From: JAICTV01 sp035634055
GTDB taxonomy: Bacteria; Planctomycetota; Phycisphaerae; Tepidisphaerales; Tepidisphaeraceae
DNA: 42,989 bases
NCBI GenBank assembly: GCA_035634055.1
Contig: DASQDR010000272.1
Location: forward strand, 1-42,989
Direction: 5' to 3'
Part shown: one piece after another, positions 31,705 through 40,625 of the stretch
Layout: the number at the start of each line of letters is the position of its first letter
Numbering within the stretch: the first letter of the stretch is position 1
Made by a program: the position numbers and the translations under genes
The notes under the pieces: generated by a model
The model's input: only the letters and a program-made list of their open reading frames with translations
Databases searched by the model: none
Told to the model about the DNA's origin: nothing

Positions 31705-32022
31705 GGCCTGCTCCTTCCTCACCTTCGGATCGAACGACGTGACGCGCACATCGTGCGCTCGGCGAAGCGGGCGCGTCAACGGGTGAATCGACGGGACGCG
31801 AGGGAAACGCTGGGCGCGGGAGGGCGCAAGTGCGCCTTGGCGGAACGGGTGCGGCGGGCAAGGTATGGATGGGAAGGCGGTTGCGCGAGGAGTGGCGCGG
31901 TACGCAGTTGGCCCCGGGGAGGGACCCTCACCCTGCTCTCTCCCGGCATACCGGGAGAGGAAGTCGCTTGATCGTTGTCTGGAAGCCTTCTTTCGCTCGC
32001 GGCTTAGCGGGCACGATGGGGA
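31705..32022. other. 318-bp intergenic region
   Basis: Between two same-strand genes. Apart from the hairpin at 31938-31959 and the ribosome site of the CTERM protein, no feature is recognised. Confidence 0.5.
31938..31959 (-). terminator. Hairpin downstream of the delta-60/RTX gene
   Basis: Perfect 9-bp stem CTCTCCCGG/CCGGGAGAG around the loop CATA, about 65 nt after the stop codon of the delta-60/RTX gene. There is no T-run, so it is a weak intrinsic terminator or an RNA-stabilising hairpin. Confidence 0.45.
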
Positions 32023-34236
32023 CTAATCCAGGTACTGCGTGTCCTCGTCGTCCTGGGTGATGATGTCTGCGTCCTTGTAGCGCCCGAGGTGGATGTCGTC
32101 CTCGGCGCCGTCGCCGGCGGCGTAGATCCAGTCGGAGCCGGACTGGCCGGCGAGGTGATCGCTGCCGCCGCCGCCGAAGAGGCGGTCGCGGTCGCCGGCG
32201 CCGTGAAGAAAGTCTCGCCCGTCGCCGCCGTAGAGCCAGTCGCGGCCATCGGGTGAGGTGTCGGGCGACGGCTGGTTCTGCTCGCGCCCGTCGCCGAGCA
32301 GCCAGTCGCCGCCTCCCTGCCCGTAGAGCGAGTCCGCCCCACCGCCGCCGCGGAAGGAGTTGGGGTTGTCGTTGCCGAACATGCGATCGTTGCCGCGGCC
32401 GCCGACCACGCCCTCCACGTCATCGCGCACGTTGTCCTCTTCCAGCCGCAGCGCGCCGCCCTGGGCGAAAATCTCCCCATCGTTGAAGTTGCCGTCCAGG
32501 CGGACGGACAGGTTGCCGGCGCGTGCGGCGTAGGTAACGGTGTCGACGTCGCCGTCGAAGGGCTCGGCCTTGGGTTTGGATCCGCCGCGGAGATCGTCGG
32601 CGCCGTAGCCGCCGTCGAGCAGGTCGTTGCCGGCGCCGCCGTCGAGCAAATCGCCGGCGCTGCCGCCCGTCAGCGCGTCGTTGCCGTCGCCGCCGATGAG
32701 GTGGACGGGGAGCTGCACCGAACTCGTCACGATCGCGGCGTCGCTGCCGTCGCGCAGGTCGACGTAGATCCGCTTCACCTTCGCGGTGCTGGCGGCGCTC
32801 AGGACGATCTGCTCGACGGAGGTGAACGCGGCGCTGTCGCCGAAGACCGCGCGGAGCGAATTGTTCTTCACGCGCAGCGAGATGAAGTCGTCGAAGACGG
32901 TGCCGTCGATGACCAGCGTGCCCCTGCCGGTGACGTGCAGTTGCTCCGCCGCCGCGCTGCCCGACCCGCCGGCGATGCGCAGCAGGCGGATCGGCTGGTT
33001 GGCGGCGGCGGTGACGACGGCGCCGGTGGCGGGATCGGTCCCGAACGTGCTGTTGGCGTACCCGCCGTCCTCCGGGAAGGGCAGCTTCACCACGCCGTCG
33101 CCGCCGCCGTAGGTCGTGTCGGTCGAACCGTCGTCGGCATCGAAGCGGCGAACCTCGAGCTCGGACGAGAAGGCTCGACCGAACACCACCTTGCCGTCGT
33201 TGGTGAGGGCAAAGCCGCGCGGGGTGGCGTTCTCGCGGAGCAGGTCGTGACTGGCGGAGTTGAGCCAGACGCGGTGCCCGTCGCCGGGCGCATATCGTCC
33301 GACGATCGTGTAGCCGCCGCGGTAGGACTGGACCCAGTTGACGTAGATGTCGTCGTCCGCCCCAACGATGACCTCCCCGCCGCTGGAGCCCGTGCTCACG
33401 TCGAGGGTCGGCTCGTAGAGCGCCTGCACGCCGTCGAGATCGAAGCCGTTGTCGGCAGCGCCGGCGGCGGTGAGCTGGACGAGATAGGCGCTGCTCGGGT
33501 CTTCCGCGCCGATGAAGTCCTCGTCGTTCTCGGGCGGCAGTTCGCTGACCTCCCCGTTTCCCGCCAGGACGATCTTCCCATCGGAGCGGACGTCGAGCCC
33601 CCCGGCGGTGAAGCCGGTCAGCTTCGTCGACCCGGAGACGCTGGCCGTGCCGCCAGTCGCGAAGTTGGTGTCAAGCGCACCGGTGGAAGCGACGCGCGCG
33701 CTGACCAGGTCGCCGGCGGCGGTGAAGAGCGTCGTGCCGGCAAGCGCCATGTGAGTAATAGCGCCCGCGCCGGTGAGGATGCCGTCGGTGCCGCCGAAAC
33801 CGCTGTTGGCGTCGGGCTGGCCGTCGGCGCGCAGGCGGACGAGGAGGTAATCGGTCTCGCTGGAGCTGCCGCCGAGGATGATCTTGCCGTCGTCCTGCAC
33901 GACGACGCTCTCGAAGGCTTCGCTCCCGCCGAGGTTGACGACGGTCAGGCCATTGGTGCCGAAGGTGGAATCGGGCGAGCCGTCCTTGTTGATGCGGGCG
34001 ACGAAGGCGTCGGTCGCGCTGCCCGCGCCGGTCACGCCGGCGAGAAGCACTTTCCCATCGGATTGGAATAGCGTCGCGTTCACGAAGGCGCGGTCGCCCG
34101 CATCGATCGTGGCGGCGCCGCCGTTGCCGAAGGTGACGTCGAGTGCCGTCGCGCTCATCAGCCGGCGCGGTTCGAGCGCGTGCATGATGGCGTCGTCGGC
34201 GGCGGCGGCGGTGCGGGCGCGGGCGGCGTGATCCAT
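32023..34236 (-). CDS. Exported delta-60 repeat protein with C-terminal RTX calcium-binding repeats
   Basis: 737 aa from the ATG at 34236, with AGGGG upstream. The planctomycete extracellular motif appears as LEPRRLMSA at 21-29. Residues about 30-480 contain delta-60 repeats, beta-propeller-like units with the hallmark FQSDGKVLLAG, VQDDGKIILGG, VRSDGKIVLAG and TNDGKVVFG. Residues about 540-720 hold RTX nonapeptide repeats (LIGGDGNDALTGGSAGD, LDGGAGNDLLDGG, LYGGDGRDFLHG) that bind calcium on export. No hydrophobic signal peptide is evident, so export is thought to depend on the N-terminal motif. Probably a surface or extracellular-matrix protein. Confidence 0.88.
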   Translation of the reverse strand: MDHAARARTAAAADDAIMHALEPRRLMSATALDVTFGNGGAATIDAGDRAFVNATLFQSDGKVLLAGVTGAGSATDAFVARINKDGSPDSTFGTNGLTVVNLGGSEAFESVVVQDDGKIILGGSSSETDYLLVRLRADGQPDANSGFGGTDGILTGAGAITHMALAGTTLFTAAGDLVSARVASTGALDTNFATGGTASVSGSTKLTGFTAGGLDVRSDGKIVLAGNGEVSELPPENDEDFIGAEDPSSAYLVQLTAAGAADNGFDLDGVQALYEPTLDVSTGSSGGEVIVGADDDIYVNWVQSYRGGYTIVGRYAPGDGHRVWLNSASHDLLRENATPRGFALTNDGKVVFGRAFSSELEVRRFDADDGSTDTTYGGGDGVVKLPFPEDGGYANSTFGTDPATGAVVTAAANQPIRLLRIAGGSGSAAAEQLHVTGRGTLVIDGTVFDDFISLRVKNNSLRAVFGDSAAFTSVEQIVLSAASTAKVKRIYVDLRDGSDAAIVTSSVQLPVHLIGGDGNDALTGGSAGDLLDGGAGNDLLDGGYGADDLRGGSKPKAEPFDGDVDTVTYAARAGNLSVRLDGNFNDGEIFAQGGALRLEEDNVRDDVEGVVGGRGNDRMFGNDNPNSFRGGGGADSLYGQGGGDWLLGDGREQNQPSPDTSPDGRDWLYGGDGRDFLHGAGDRDRLFGGGGSDHLAGQSGSDWIYAAGDGAEDDIHLGRYKDADIITQDDEDTQYLD

Positions 34237-34460
34237 GGCGAAACCCCTGTTCTGGCGGACTCGAGCGACCGGTTTCGTATCGACAGGGTACCACGCCACC
34301 CATCAACGGCGGGCGCATCAGCGCGCGGGCCCGATAACAACGGCGGCGGCCGCACTGAGCGTGCGGCCGCCGGTGAGCTTTTCTAAATGTCGCGCCGCCG
34401 GGCGGCGCTCGCCGGGTCGGCCTCTTCACCGCCGGCGAAATCGCCGGCGCGCGGCGGGGC

Positions 34461-35369
34461 CTACGACTTCGCCTTCGCGTAGAGCTTCTGAGCCATCTCG
34501 AAGATTTCCTCCGCCTTGTACTCCGGCGCGAACGCCTCGGCGATGCCGACCAAGTCGGGCATCTTGCCGCCGTCGGGCGGGCCGTCGATGAACTCCAGCG
34601 GCTTGCCGTCGTCGGGGTGGACGCCCTGCCAGATCACGCCCGCCTCCTTGTAGTCGCTGGGGCTGAAGCGGTAGAGCCGGCGGTGCGATCCTTCCTCCTC
34701 GAACTTGCGGGCCTCGGGGAAGGTCTTGTTCTCGATGTTGGGGATCGGCAGCATCTCGCTCATCTTCACGCCGGTCAGCGTCTCCAGCGCCTTGGCGTAC
34801 GCCAGCGCGTGCACGCCGCCGCGGACGAACAGGTAGCCGAGCATCTGGCGGGCGCACGGATCCTTGGTCATCTCGTAGACGCGGAGCTTGTTGGTGCGGG
34901 CGCCGTTCTCGAGAAAGAAGTTGTGCAGCAGGTCGAGGATCAGGTTGCCGCTGGAGAAGACGTAGTTGCCGGTCCAGTGGTTGCCGCCGGAGTCGCCGCA
35001 GAACGCGCCCATGCCGGTGCCGATGAAATGGGTCCGCAGGCCGCTGCCGTCGTTGCCCATGCCGAGCGGGGTGCCGGTGGGGTCGCCGGTCATGTTGGAC
35101 GTCGCCGGGCCCTGGAGCAGCGAGTTGATCGTGGCGCTGACGACCTCGATGTGGCCGTACTCCTCGGCGGCGATGTTGGCGATCAGCGCGTAGTACGGCC
35201 GCGCCCCCTCGCGGGCGCGGAAGTTGAACGACTGGTACGTGTAGTTCATCAGCGTGGACATCTCGCCGAACCGCCCGCCGAGCAGTTCCTGCACGCTGGC
35301 GGCGGACGCGGGGTCCTGCTTCTTGGGGGCGGGGAGCTCGATGGGCAATCGGTCGATGCGGAGAATCAT
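34461..35369 (-). CDS. Manganese catalase
   Basis: 302 aa from the ATG at 35369, with GGAAGGAG upstream. Non-haem dimanganese catalases disproportionate hydrogen peroxide. The expected metal ligands are all present: E36 (RFGEMSTLMN), E70 and H73 (AAEEYGHIEVV), E154 (FFLENGARTNKLRVYEM) and H187 (RGGVHALAYAKALE). The C-terminal region (PIPNIENKTFPEARKFEEEG) matches the long bacterial form. Cytoplasmic. Its strong ribosome site fits an abundant stress enzyme. It lies downstream of RNase Y's position on the same strand but is separated from it in transcription direction order only by a repeat-bearing 276-bp gap. Confidence 0.95.
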   Translation of the reverse strand: MILRIDRLPIELPAPKKQDPASAASVQELLGGRFGEMSTLMNYTYQSFNFRAREGARPYYALIANIAAEEYGHIEVVSATINSLLQGPATSNMTGDPTGTPLGMGNDGSGLRTHFIGTGMGAFCGDSGGNHWTGNYVFSSGNLILDLLHNFFLENGARTNKLRVYEMTKDPCARQMLGYLFVRGGVHALAYAKALETLTGVKMSEMLPIPNIENKTFPEARKFEEEGSHRRLYRFSPSDYKEAGVIWQGVHPDDGKPLEFIDGPPDGGKMPDLVGIAEAFAPEYKAEEIFEMAQKLYAKAKS

Positions 35370-35580
35370 GTGCGACTCCTTCCGTGAGTGTTGCGCGCGC
35401 GGGTCCCGCCGATCACGTTGCAAGGGCGAGCGCGGCGTCGCCGGCCACCGTCGACCGCGCGTCGCGCCCGTCGGTGCGCTCGGCGGACGGGTGTTGGGCC
35501 ACGTTAGCGGCGACCGGCACGATAGAGAACGGCAAATGCCCTCATTGGGGCCATTGGTTTGGTGCCGCCATTGAACCCTG

Positions 35581-35646
35581 AGGAGGAAGGATGGAAGTCC
35601 AACATTCGTTCATCCCTCCTCCTTCATCCTTCATCCTTCCGCCTTC
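35581..35646. repeat. Heptamer repeat, GGATGAA family, second copy
   Basis: GAGGAAGGATGG, then TTCATCC, CTCCTCC, TTCATCC, TTCATCC, TTCCGCC units, ending at the RNase Y stop codon. Same units as the divergent promoter element at 1018-1107. Confidence 0.85.
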
Positions 35647-37199
35647 TACCGCGCGTACTCGACGCTGCGCACCTCGCGGATCAGCGTCACCTTGATCTCG
35701 CCGGGGTACTGCATCTCGTTCTCGATCTTCTTGGCGATGTCGCGGGCGATCTTGGCGCTGATCTTGTCGTCGATCATCTTCGCGTCGACGATGACGCGGA
35801 CCTCGCGGCCGGCTTGGATCGCGTAGGCCTGTCGAACGCCGTCGAAGTTCATCGCCAGCTCTTCCAGGTCGCGCAGCCGCTTCACGTATCGCTCCAGCGA
35901 CTCGCGCCGCGCGCCGGGTCGGCTGGCGCTGATGGCGTCGGCGGCCATGATGATCGGGGTGTAGGGGGTGGTCGCCGCCACGTCGCCGTGGTGGCCGGCG
36001 GCGGCGTTCAGCACCGCCTCGGGCTCGTTGAACCGCCGCAGGAACTCCATGCCGATCTGCGGGTGCCCGCCCTCCTGCTCGTGGTCCATCGACTTGCCGA
36101 TGTCGTGCAGCAGCCCCGCGCGGCGGGCAAGCGCGCCGTCGAGCCCCAGCTCGTCGGCGATCACCTGCGACAAGTACCCCACCTCGATCGAGTGCCGCAG
36201 CACGTTCTGCCCGTAGCTGGTGCGGAAGCCGAGCCGCCCGAGCATCGGGATGATCGGCTTGGCCAGGTTCGGCACGTTCGCCTCGGCGGCGGCCTCCTTG
36301 CCGATGCGGAGCAGCTCGTCCTCCATCTCCTTGGTGGTGGTGGCGACCACCTCCTCGATGCGCGCCGGATGAATGCGCCCGTCCTGCACCAGCTTCTCCA
36401 TCGACAGGCGCGCGACCTCCCGGCGGACCGGGTCGAAGCAGCTCACCACCACCACGCCGGGCGTGTCGTCGATGATCACGTCCACGCCGGTGGTCTTCTC
36501 GAAGCTGCGGATGTTGCGCCCCTCGCGGCCGATCACGCGCCCCTTCATGTCGTCGCTGGGAATCGTGACCGAGCTGACCGTGTGATCGGCGGTCTGCTCG
36601 GCGGCGTAACGCTGGATCGCCTGGAGGATGATCTGGCGGCTCTTGTCCTTCGCCTCCTCCTGCGCCTGCTCGGTCACGCGCTGGATGATGAGGCCGGCCT
36701 CGCGCTTCGATTCGTCCTCGATCCGGCGGAGGAGCATTTCCTTGGCCTGCTCCTGCGACAGGTTGGCGATCTGCAAGAGCCGCTCGCGCTGCTCGCGGAG
36801 CAGACCGTCGAGCTGCTGCTCCTTCACCTCCACCTGCTTCTCGCGGTTGGAGACCTTGACCTCGAGGTTGTCGAGGTTGCGCTCCTTGACCGAGAGGGTG
36901 TCGAGCTTGCGGTCCAGCACGTCCTCGCGCTTGGTCAGGCGGGCCTCGAGCTCCTCGAGCTTCTTGCGGGCCGAGTCGTTCTCGCGCTCGAACTGCTCCT
37001 TGAGCTTGAGCTGCTGCTGGCGGGCGGAGAGCTCGATCTCCTTGGCCTTGTTGGACGCCTCCTGGCGCGCGTTCTCGCGGATCTGGTCCGCCTCGGTGCG
37101 GGCGCGGGCCAATGCGCTTCGGCCGGCGAAGTGCGTGAAGGCAAGCACGCCCCCCGCGCCGGCGACCAATCCGATCAACAACATGAGGGTTTCAATCAT
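35646..37199 (-). CDS. rny: Ribonuclease Y
   Basis: 517 aa, standard length, with AAAGGAG before the ATG. Residues 1-25 form a membrane anchor (ETLMLLIGLVAGAGGVLAF). About 30-185 is a long charged coiled coil. A KH domain follows with MKGRVIGREGRNIRSFE, where GREGRN is the RNA-binding loop. The HD domain has LRHSIEVGYLSQV and LLHDIGKSMDHE, giving the metal-binding His-Asp pairs, then AAAGHHGD. RNase Y is a membrane-bound endoribonuclease that starts mRNA decay in many bacteria lacking RNase E dominance. The assignment is certain. Confidence 0.97.
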   Translation of the reverse strand: MIETLMLLIGLVAGAGGVLAFTHFAGRSALARARTEADQIRENARQEASNKAKEIELSARQQQLKLKEQFERENDSARKKLEELEARLTKREDVLDRKLDTLSVKERNLDNLEVKVSNREKQVEVKEQQLDGLLREQRERLLQIANLSQEQAKEMLLRRIEDESKREAGLIIQRVTEQAQEEAKDKSRQIILQAIQRYAAEQTADHTVSSVTIPSDDMKGRVIGREGRNIRSFEKTTGVDVIIDDTPGVVVVSCFDPVRREVARLSMEKLVQDGRIHPARIEEVVATTTKEMEDELLRIGKEAAAEANVPNLAKPIIPMLGRLGFRTSYGQNVLRHSIEVGYLSQVIADELGLDGALARRAGLLHDIGKSMDHEQEGGHPQIGMEFLRRFNEPEAVLNAAAGHHGDVAATTPYTPIIMAADAISASRPGARRESLERYVKRLRDLEELAMNFDGVRQAYAIQAGREVRVIVDAKMIDDKISAKIARDIAKKIENEMQYPGEIKVTLIREVRSVEYAR

Positions 37200-38150
37200 G
37201 GCGTGTCACTCCTTTGCCCGCGCCGGGATCCGACCTCCCGTCCGCCCGGTACAAGCTGGGTCGGACGCGCGAGAGGCCGGCGCGACGGCCGCGCAAGCAA
37301 TGGCGCGGATGACTCAAGTGGGAGCGACGACCGCTGGCGTGACGACGGCGTCACCGCGCCGCGCCGCCACGACTGGGCGGCGCCGCGCGGCAGCGCGGAT
37401 CTCTACTGCGGGGAAAGGATCCCCGGCAGGCGGGAGGGACCGGGCCGTTGGAGCGGGTCGGGCGGCGCCCGCGAGGGCAGGCAGGTGCGCAGCACGACGT
37501 CCCCCGGTGGGGCCGCCGCGCGCGACGGGCAGAGCACGCCGGCCAGCAGCGGCTGGGGCGCGCGCACCGGGGCGGGACGCGACGTCCTCGCCTGCGGCGC
37601 GCGGTCCGACAGCAGCAGCAGCGCCAGCGCGCCGGAAGCGAGCGCGATCGCCGCCCCCAGCAGGGCCGTCACCACCTGCACGAGATGTTCGCCGAATGGA
37701 TCCACGGTCGAGTCGAACCCTGCGGGCCGCCCCGAGACACGCGCGCTTGCCGTCCCGGTCGCCCCGCGAGATGTCACGTCAGGGGAAGTCGTCGTCGGGC
37801 GGGCAAGCCATCCGCTTGAACCTCACCGCCCGCGCGCCCGCCACCGGTTCCAAACCTCGGAACCGACCGGCCAGCCGCACGCACTCCCGGAACAAAACAC
37901 TGTTAGATAATAAACGCCCCCGCCGCGGTTTACAACTCTCTCCGCCCGCCGAACGGACGCGGCGCAGAGGCGTGCCCCGCCCACGGCGGCTGAGATTGCG
38001 GCCGCGGTCGCTCGCCGGTGCCGGACCGGGTAATTCTTGAAACGCCTTTCCGGCCGCCGCTCACCCTAGCGGCGTCCACCCGCCGATCATTGTTGCTGCG
38101 AGCGCGCCTTCACCGGCGTGCCATACGACCTTCAGAAGGAGTGACCCGGC
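37200..38150. other. 951-bp region between RNase Y and the first RTX gene
   Basis: Mostly GC-rich and without strong coding signal. A possible short reverse-strand gene (37403-37705) is listed separately. An AT-rich patch with TTAGATAATAAA (37902-37913) stands out and may be a promoter, about 240 bp upstream of the RTX gene. The ribosome site AAGGAG of the RTX gene is at its right end. Confidence 0.5.
37403..37705 (-). CDS. Possible small single-span membrane protein
   Basis: 100 aa from a GTG. The only feature is one hydrophobic segment at about residues 9-31 (VVTALLGAAIALASGALALLL), followed by a Pro/Arg/Ala-rich polar tail. No ribosome site or -10 box is convincing, and the tail has the composition of non-coding GC-rich DNA. 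Kept because it lies in a long gap and the membrane segment is clear. Confidence 0.3.
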   Translation of the reverse strand: MDPFGEHLVQVVTALLGAAIALASGALALLLLSDRAPQARTSRPAPVRAPQPLLAGVLCPSRAAAPPGDVVLRTCLPSRAPPDPLQRPGPSRLPGILSPQ

Positions 38151-39296
38151 ATGCCCCGTCAGAACCCGCGCGACCTGATCGCTCGCCTCGAGCCTCGCCG
38201 CCTGTTCGCCGCCACCTTGGACGCTGGCGGTTGGCTCAACGTCACCGGCACCGGTTCGAACGACACGATCCTCATCGCCCCGAGTTCCGATGTCGGTTCA
38301 ACGCAGATCTTCGTTTCGATCAACGGCGCGGGCGCGAACTTTCTGCGGTCGCAGGTCAAGAACCTGTACGTCCGCGGGTTCAAGGGCAACGACGTGATCG
38401 ACTACCGGGCGGGCGCCGGCGTGGCGCTGCCGATCACCGTCTACGGCGACGCCGGTGACGATCGCCTTTCCGTCGCCACGCTCGGGCAGGCGCGGCTTTA
38501 CGCCGGCGAGGGGGTCGACCACGTCGCCCTCGCCACGCCCGTGCGCAGCACGCTGTACGGCGAGGGTGGCAACGACACGCTCATCGCCGGCGACGGCCAC
38601 GACCTGATCGATGGCGGCACGGACGCCGACAGCGTCCTCGGCGGCGCGGGCAACGACAACGTCAACGCCGGCGACGGCAACGACACCGTCGTCGCCGCGC
38701 TCGGCGATGACCTCATCGACGGCGCGACCGGCAACGACCTGCTCTTCGGCTCCGAAGGCAACGACACGATCCTCGGCGCCGGCGGGCGCGACAAGCTGCT
38801 CGGCGAGGCGGGCATCGACAACCTCCGCGGCAACAACGGCAACGACTCGCTCTACGGCGGCGACGGCGGCGACGTCCTCACCGGCGGGCTCGATCACGAC
38901 TACCTCGAAGGGGCGGCGGCCGGTGACTTCATCGACGGCGAGGACGGCAACGACCTGATCTCCGGCGGCGACGGCCCGGATCAGATCCGCGGCCTGAACG
39001 GCGCCGACACCATCGCTGCCGGCGAGGGGGACGACCTCGTCACCGGCGGCAACGGCAACGACTGGATCGACGGCAACGGCGGCAACGACGTCCTCGTCGG
39101 CGACAACGACGCCGACACCCTCAACGGCAACGACGGCGCCGACGACCTCGACGGCGCCGGCGGTGCCGATGCGCTCAGGGGCGGCATCGGCAACGACGAC
39201 GCCTTCGGCTTCGACGTCAACCAGATCCTGGCCGACAACCGGAAGGAAGACTCCGGCCTTAACGCGAACACGGCCGGCGAGGGGTATTACAGCTAA
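38151..39296 (+). CDS. Exported RTX calcium-binding repeat protein (first of two)
   Basis: 381 aa, AAGGAG 9 nt before the ATG. The planctomycete extracellular motif is LEPRRLFAA at 13-21, with no hydrophobic signal peptide before it. Residues about 25-110 form a short beta domain (GWLNVTGTGSNDTILIAP, TQIFVSINGAG). From about 115 to 350 there are some 12-13 RTX nonapeptide units of the GGxGNDxLxGGxGxD type (YGEGGNDTLIAGDGHD, SGGDGPDQIRGLNGAD), expected to form a calcium-filled beta-roll. No catalytic domain follows. Likely a structural surface or matrix protein. Confidence 0.88.
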   Translation: MPRQNPRDLIARLEPRRLFAATLDAGGWLNVTGTGSNDTILIAPSSDVGSTQIFVSINGAGANFLRSQVKNLYVRGFKGNDVIDYRAGAGVALPITVYGDAGDDRLSVATLGQARLYAGEGVDHVALATPVRSTLYGEGGNDTLIAGDGHDLIDGGTDADSVLGGAGNDNVNAGDGNDTVVAALGDDLIDGATGNDLLFGSEGNDTILGAGGRDKLLGEAGIDNLRGNNGNDSLYGGDGGDVLTGGLDHDYLEGAAAGDFIDGEDGNDLISGGDGPDQIRGLNGADTIAAGEGDDLVTGGNGNDWIDGNGGNDVLVGDNDADTLNGNDGADDLDGAGGADALRGGIGNDDAFGFDVNQILADNRKEDSGLNANTAGEGYYS

Positions 39297-39534
39297 CGCC
39301 CCGGCTGCCCGCGTCACATTTAGTGACGGGCACGTGACGATCACTCTCGCCGGCGGCGCGGAAGGGTGAAGCCGCCACGGTGAAGCCGTGGGCGGTGACG
39401 CCTCGCCAGTGCTCTCGGACCTGCGACCCGCGACGACGACGGGCCGAACGCCGATACCTCCTGGCAACGCGACGCCGCACACCTTCCGCCGCCGCGCCTA
39501 CCATGGAGGCGGCAGCACGGAAGGGACGGCCCTC

Positions 39535-40494
39535 ATGCAACTGCTCGGCTTCCACCACCTCACGGCCATCACCGCTAACGCGAGCGGCAACCACGCCTTC
39601 TACACCGGCACGCTCGGCATGCGGCTGGTGAAGAAGACGGTGAACCAGGACGACGTGTCGGCCTACCACCTGTTCTACGCCGACGGGCTCGGATCGCCCG
39701 GGACGGACGTGACCTTCTTCGATTGGCCGATGACGCAGGCGCGGCGCGGGACGCACTCGATCGTGCGCACCGGGCTGCGGGTGCGCGGCGGCGACAGCCT
39801 GCGATACTGGAGCGACCGCCTCCGCGGCGCGGGCGCGACCGCGGGCGAAATCGTCGATCGCGGGGGTCGGCCGACGCTGGAATTCGAGGACCCGGAGGGC
39901 CAGCGCCTGAGCCTCGTCGCCGATGACGGTCGCGGGCCGGGGCAGCCGTGGGAGAAGAGCCCCGTGCCGACAGCGCATCAGGTCCGCGGGCTCGGGCCCA
40001 TCACCATCAGCGTGCCGAATCTCCAGCCGACGGAGAAGGTTCTCACCGGCGTGATGAACATGCGCCGGTCGCGCGAGTACGCCGCGACCACAAGCGACGG
40101 CAGCGGCGGCGCGGTGACCGTCCACGTCTACGAGATGGCCGACGGCGGACCGGCGGCGGAGCTGCACGTCGCCGTCGAGCCGGGCCTGTGGGTCGGGCGG
40201 CAGGGCGCGGGCGGTGTACACCACGTCGCGTTCCGCGTCCCAACGTTTGAGGAGTACGATGCCTGGGCGGCGCGCCTCGTCGAGATGGGCATCGCCAACA
40301 GCGGGCCGGTCGACCGGTTCTACTTCCGCAGCCTCTACTTCCAGGAGCCGAACGGCATCCTCTTCGAGCTGACCACCGACGGCCCCGGCTTTCACGCCGA
40401 CGAGCCGATGGAGAAGCTCGGCGAGCGGCTCGCCCTGCCCCCCTTCCTCGAGCCCCGCCGCCAGCAGATCGAGGCGGGCCTGAAGCCGCTGTAA
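39535..40494 (+). CDS. VOC-family (glyoxalase/extradiol dioxygenase-like) protein
   Basis: 319 aa from the ATG at 39535, with AAGGGA upstream. Two VOC modules in tandem, as in the ring-cleavage dioxygenase-like MhqA/MhqO group: the first opens with FHHLTAITANASGNHAFYTG, the second with LGPITISVPN. Metal ligands are expected at H8, at the His of GVHHVAFRV (about 226-234) and at the Glu of LFELTTDGPG. Relatives act on hydroquinones or aromatic electrophiles, but the substrate here is not determined. It stands alone between two RTX genes. The in-frame extension upstream lacks homology. Confidence 0.87.
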   Translation: MQLLGFHHLTAITANASGNHAFYTGTLGMRLVKKTVNQDDVSAYHLFYADGLGSPGTDVTFFDWPMTQARRGTHSIVRTGLRVRGGDSLRYWSDRLRGAGATAGEIVDRGGRPTLEFEDPEGQRLSLVADDGRGPGQPWEKSPVPTAHQVRGLGPITISVPNLQPTEKVLTGVMNMRRSREYAATTSDGSGGAVTVHVYEMADGGPAAELHVAVEPGLWVGRQGAGGVHHVAFRVPTFEEYDAWAARLVEMGIANSGPVDRFYFRSLYFQEPNGILFELTTDGPGFHADEPMEKLGERLALPPFLEPRRQQIEAGLKPL

Positions 40495-40625
40495 CGACCG
40501 TGCCCCACCACGGCCGCGCCGCCGCTTCCGCGAGCCCGCGCGCGACGCCCGCCATCGTTTTGCCCGCTGCCGTCGATTCTGGTATCACGAATGCGGGCTC
40601 ATCTAACATTCGCAGGGAGCGGTTC

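Noticed and set aside
34237..34299. Earlier ATG (34299) for the delta-60 protein
   Set aside because: No ribosome site, and the added 21 residues do not resemble a signal peptide; the ATG at 34236 has AGGGG upstream.
39300..39369. Remnant coding sequence after the first RTX gene (VTFSDGHVTITLAGG in another frame)
   Set aside because: Too short, no similarity to the RTX end, and it overlaps a small palindrome; probably chance.
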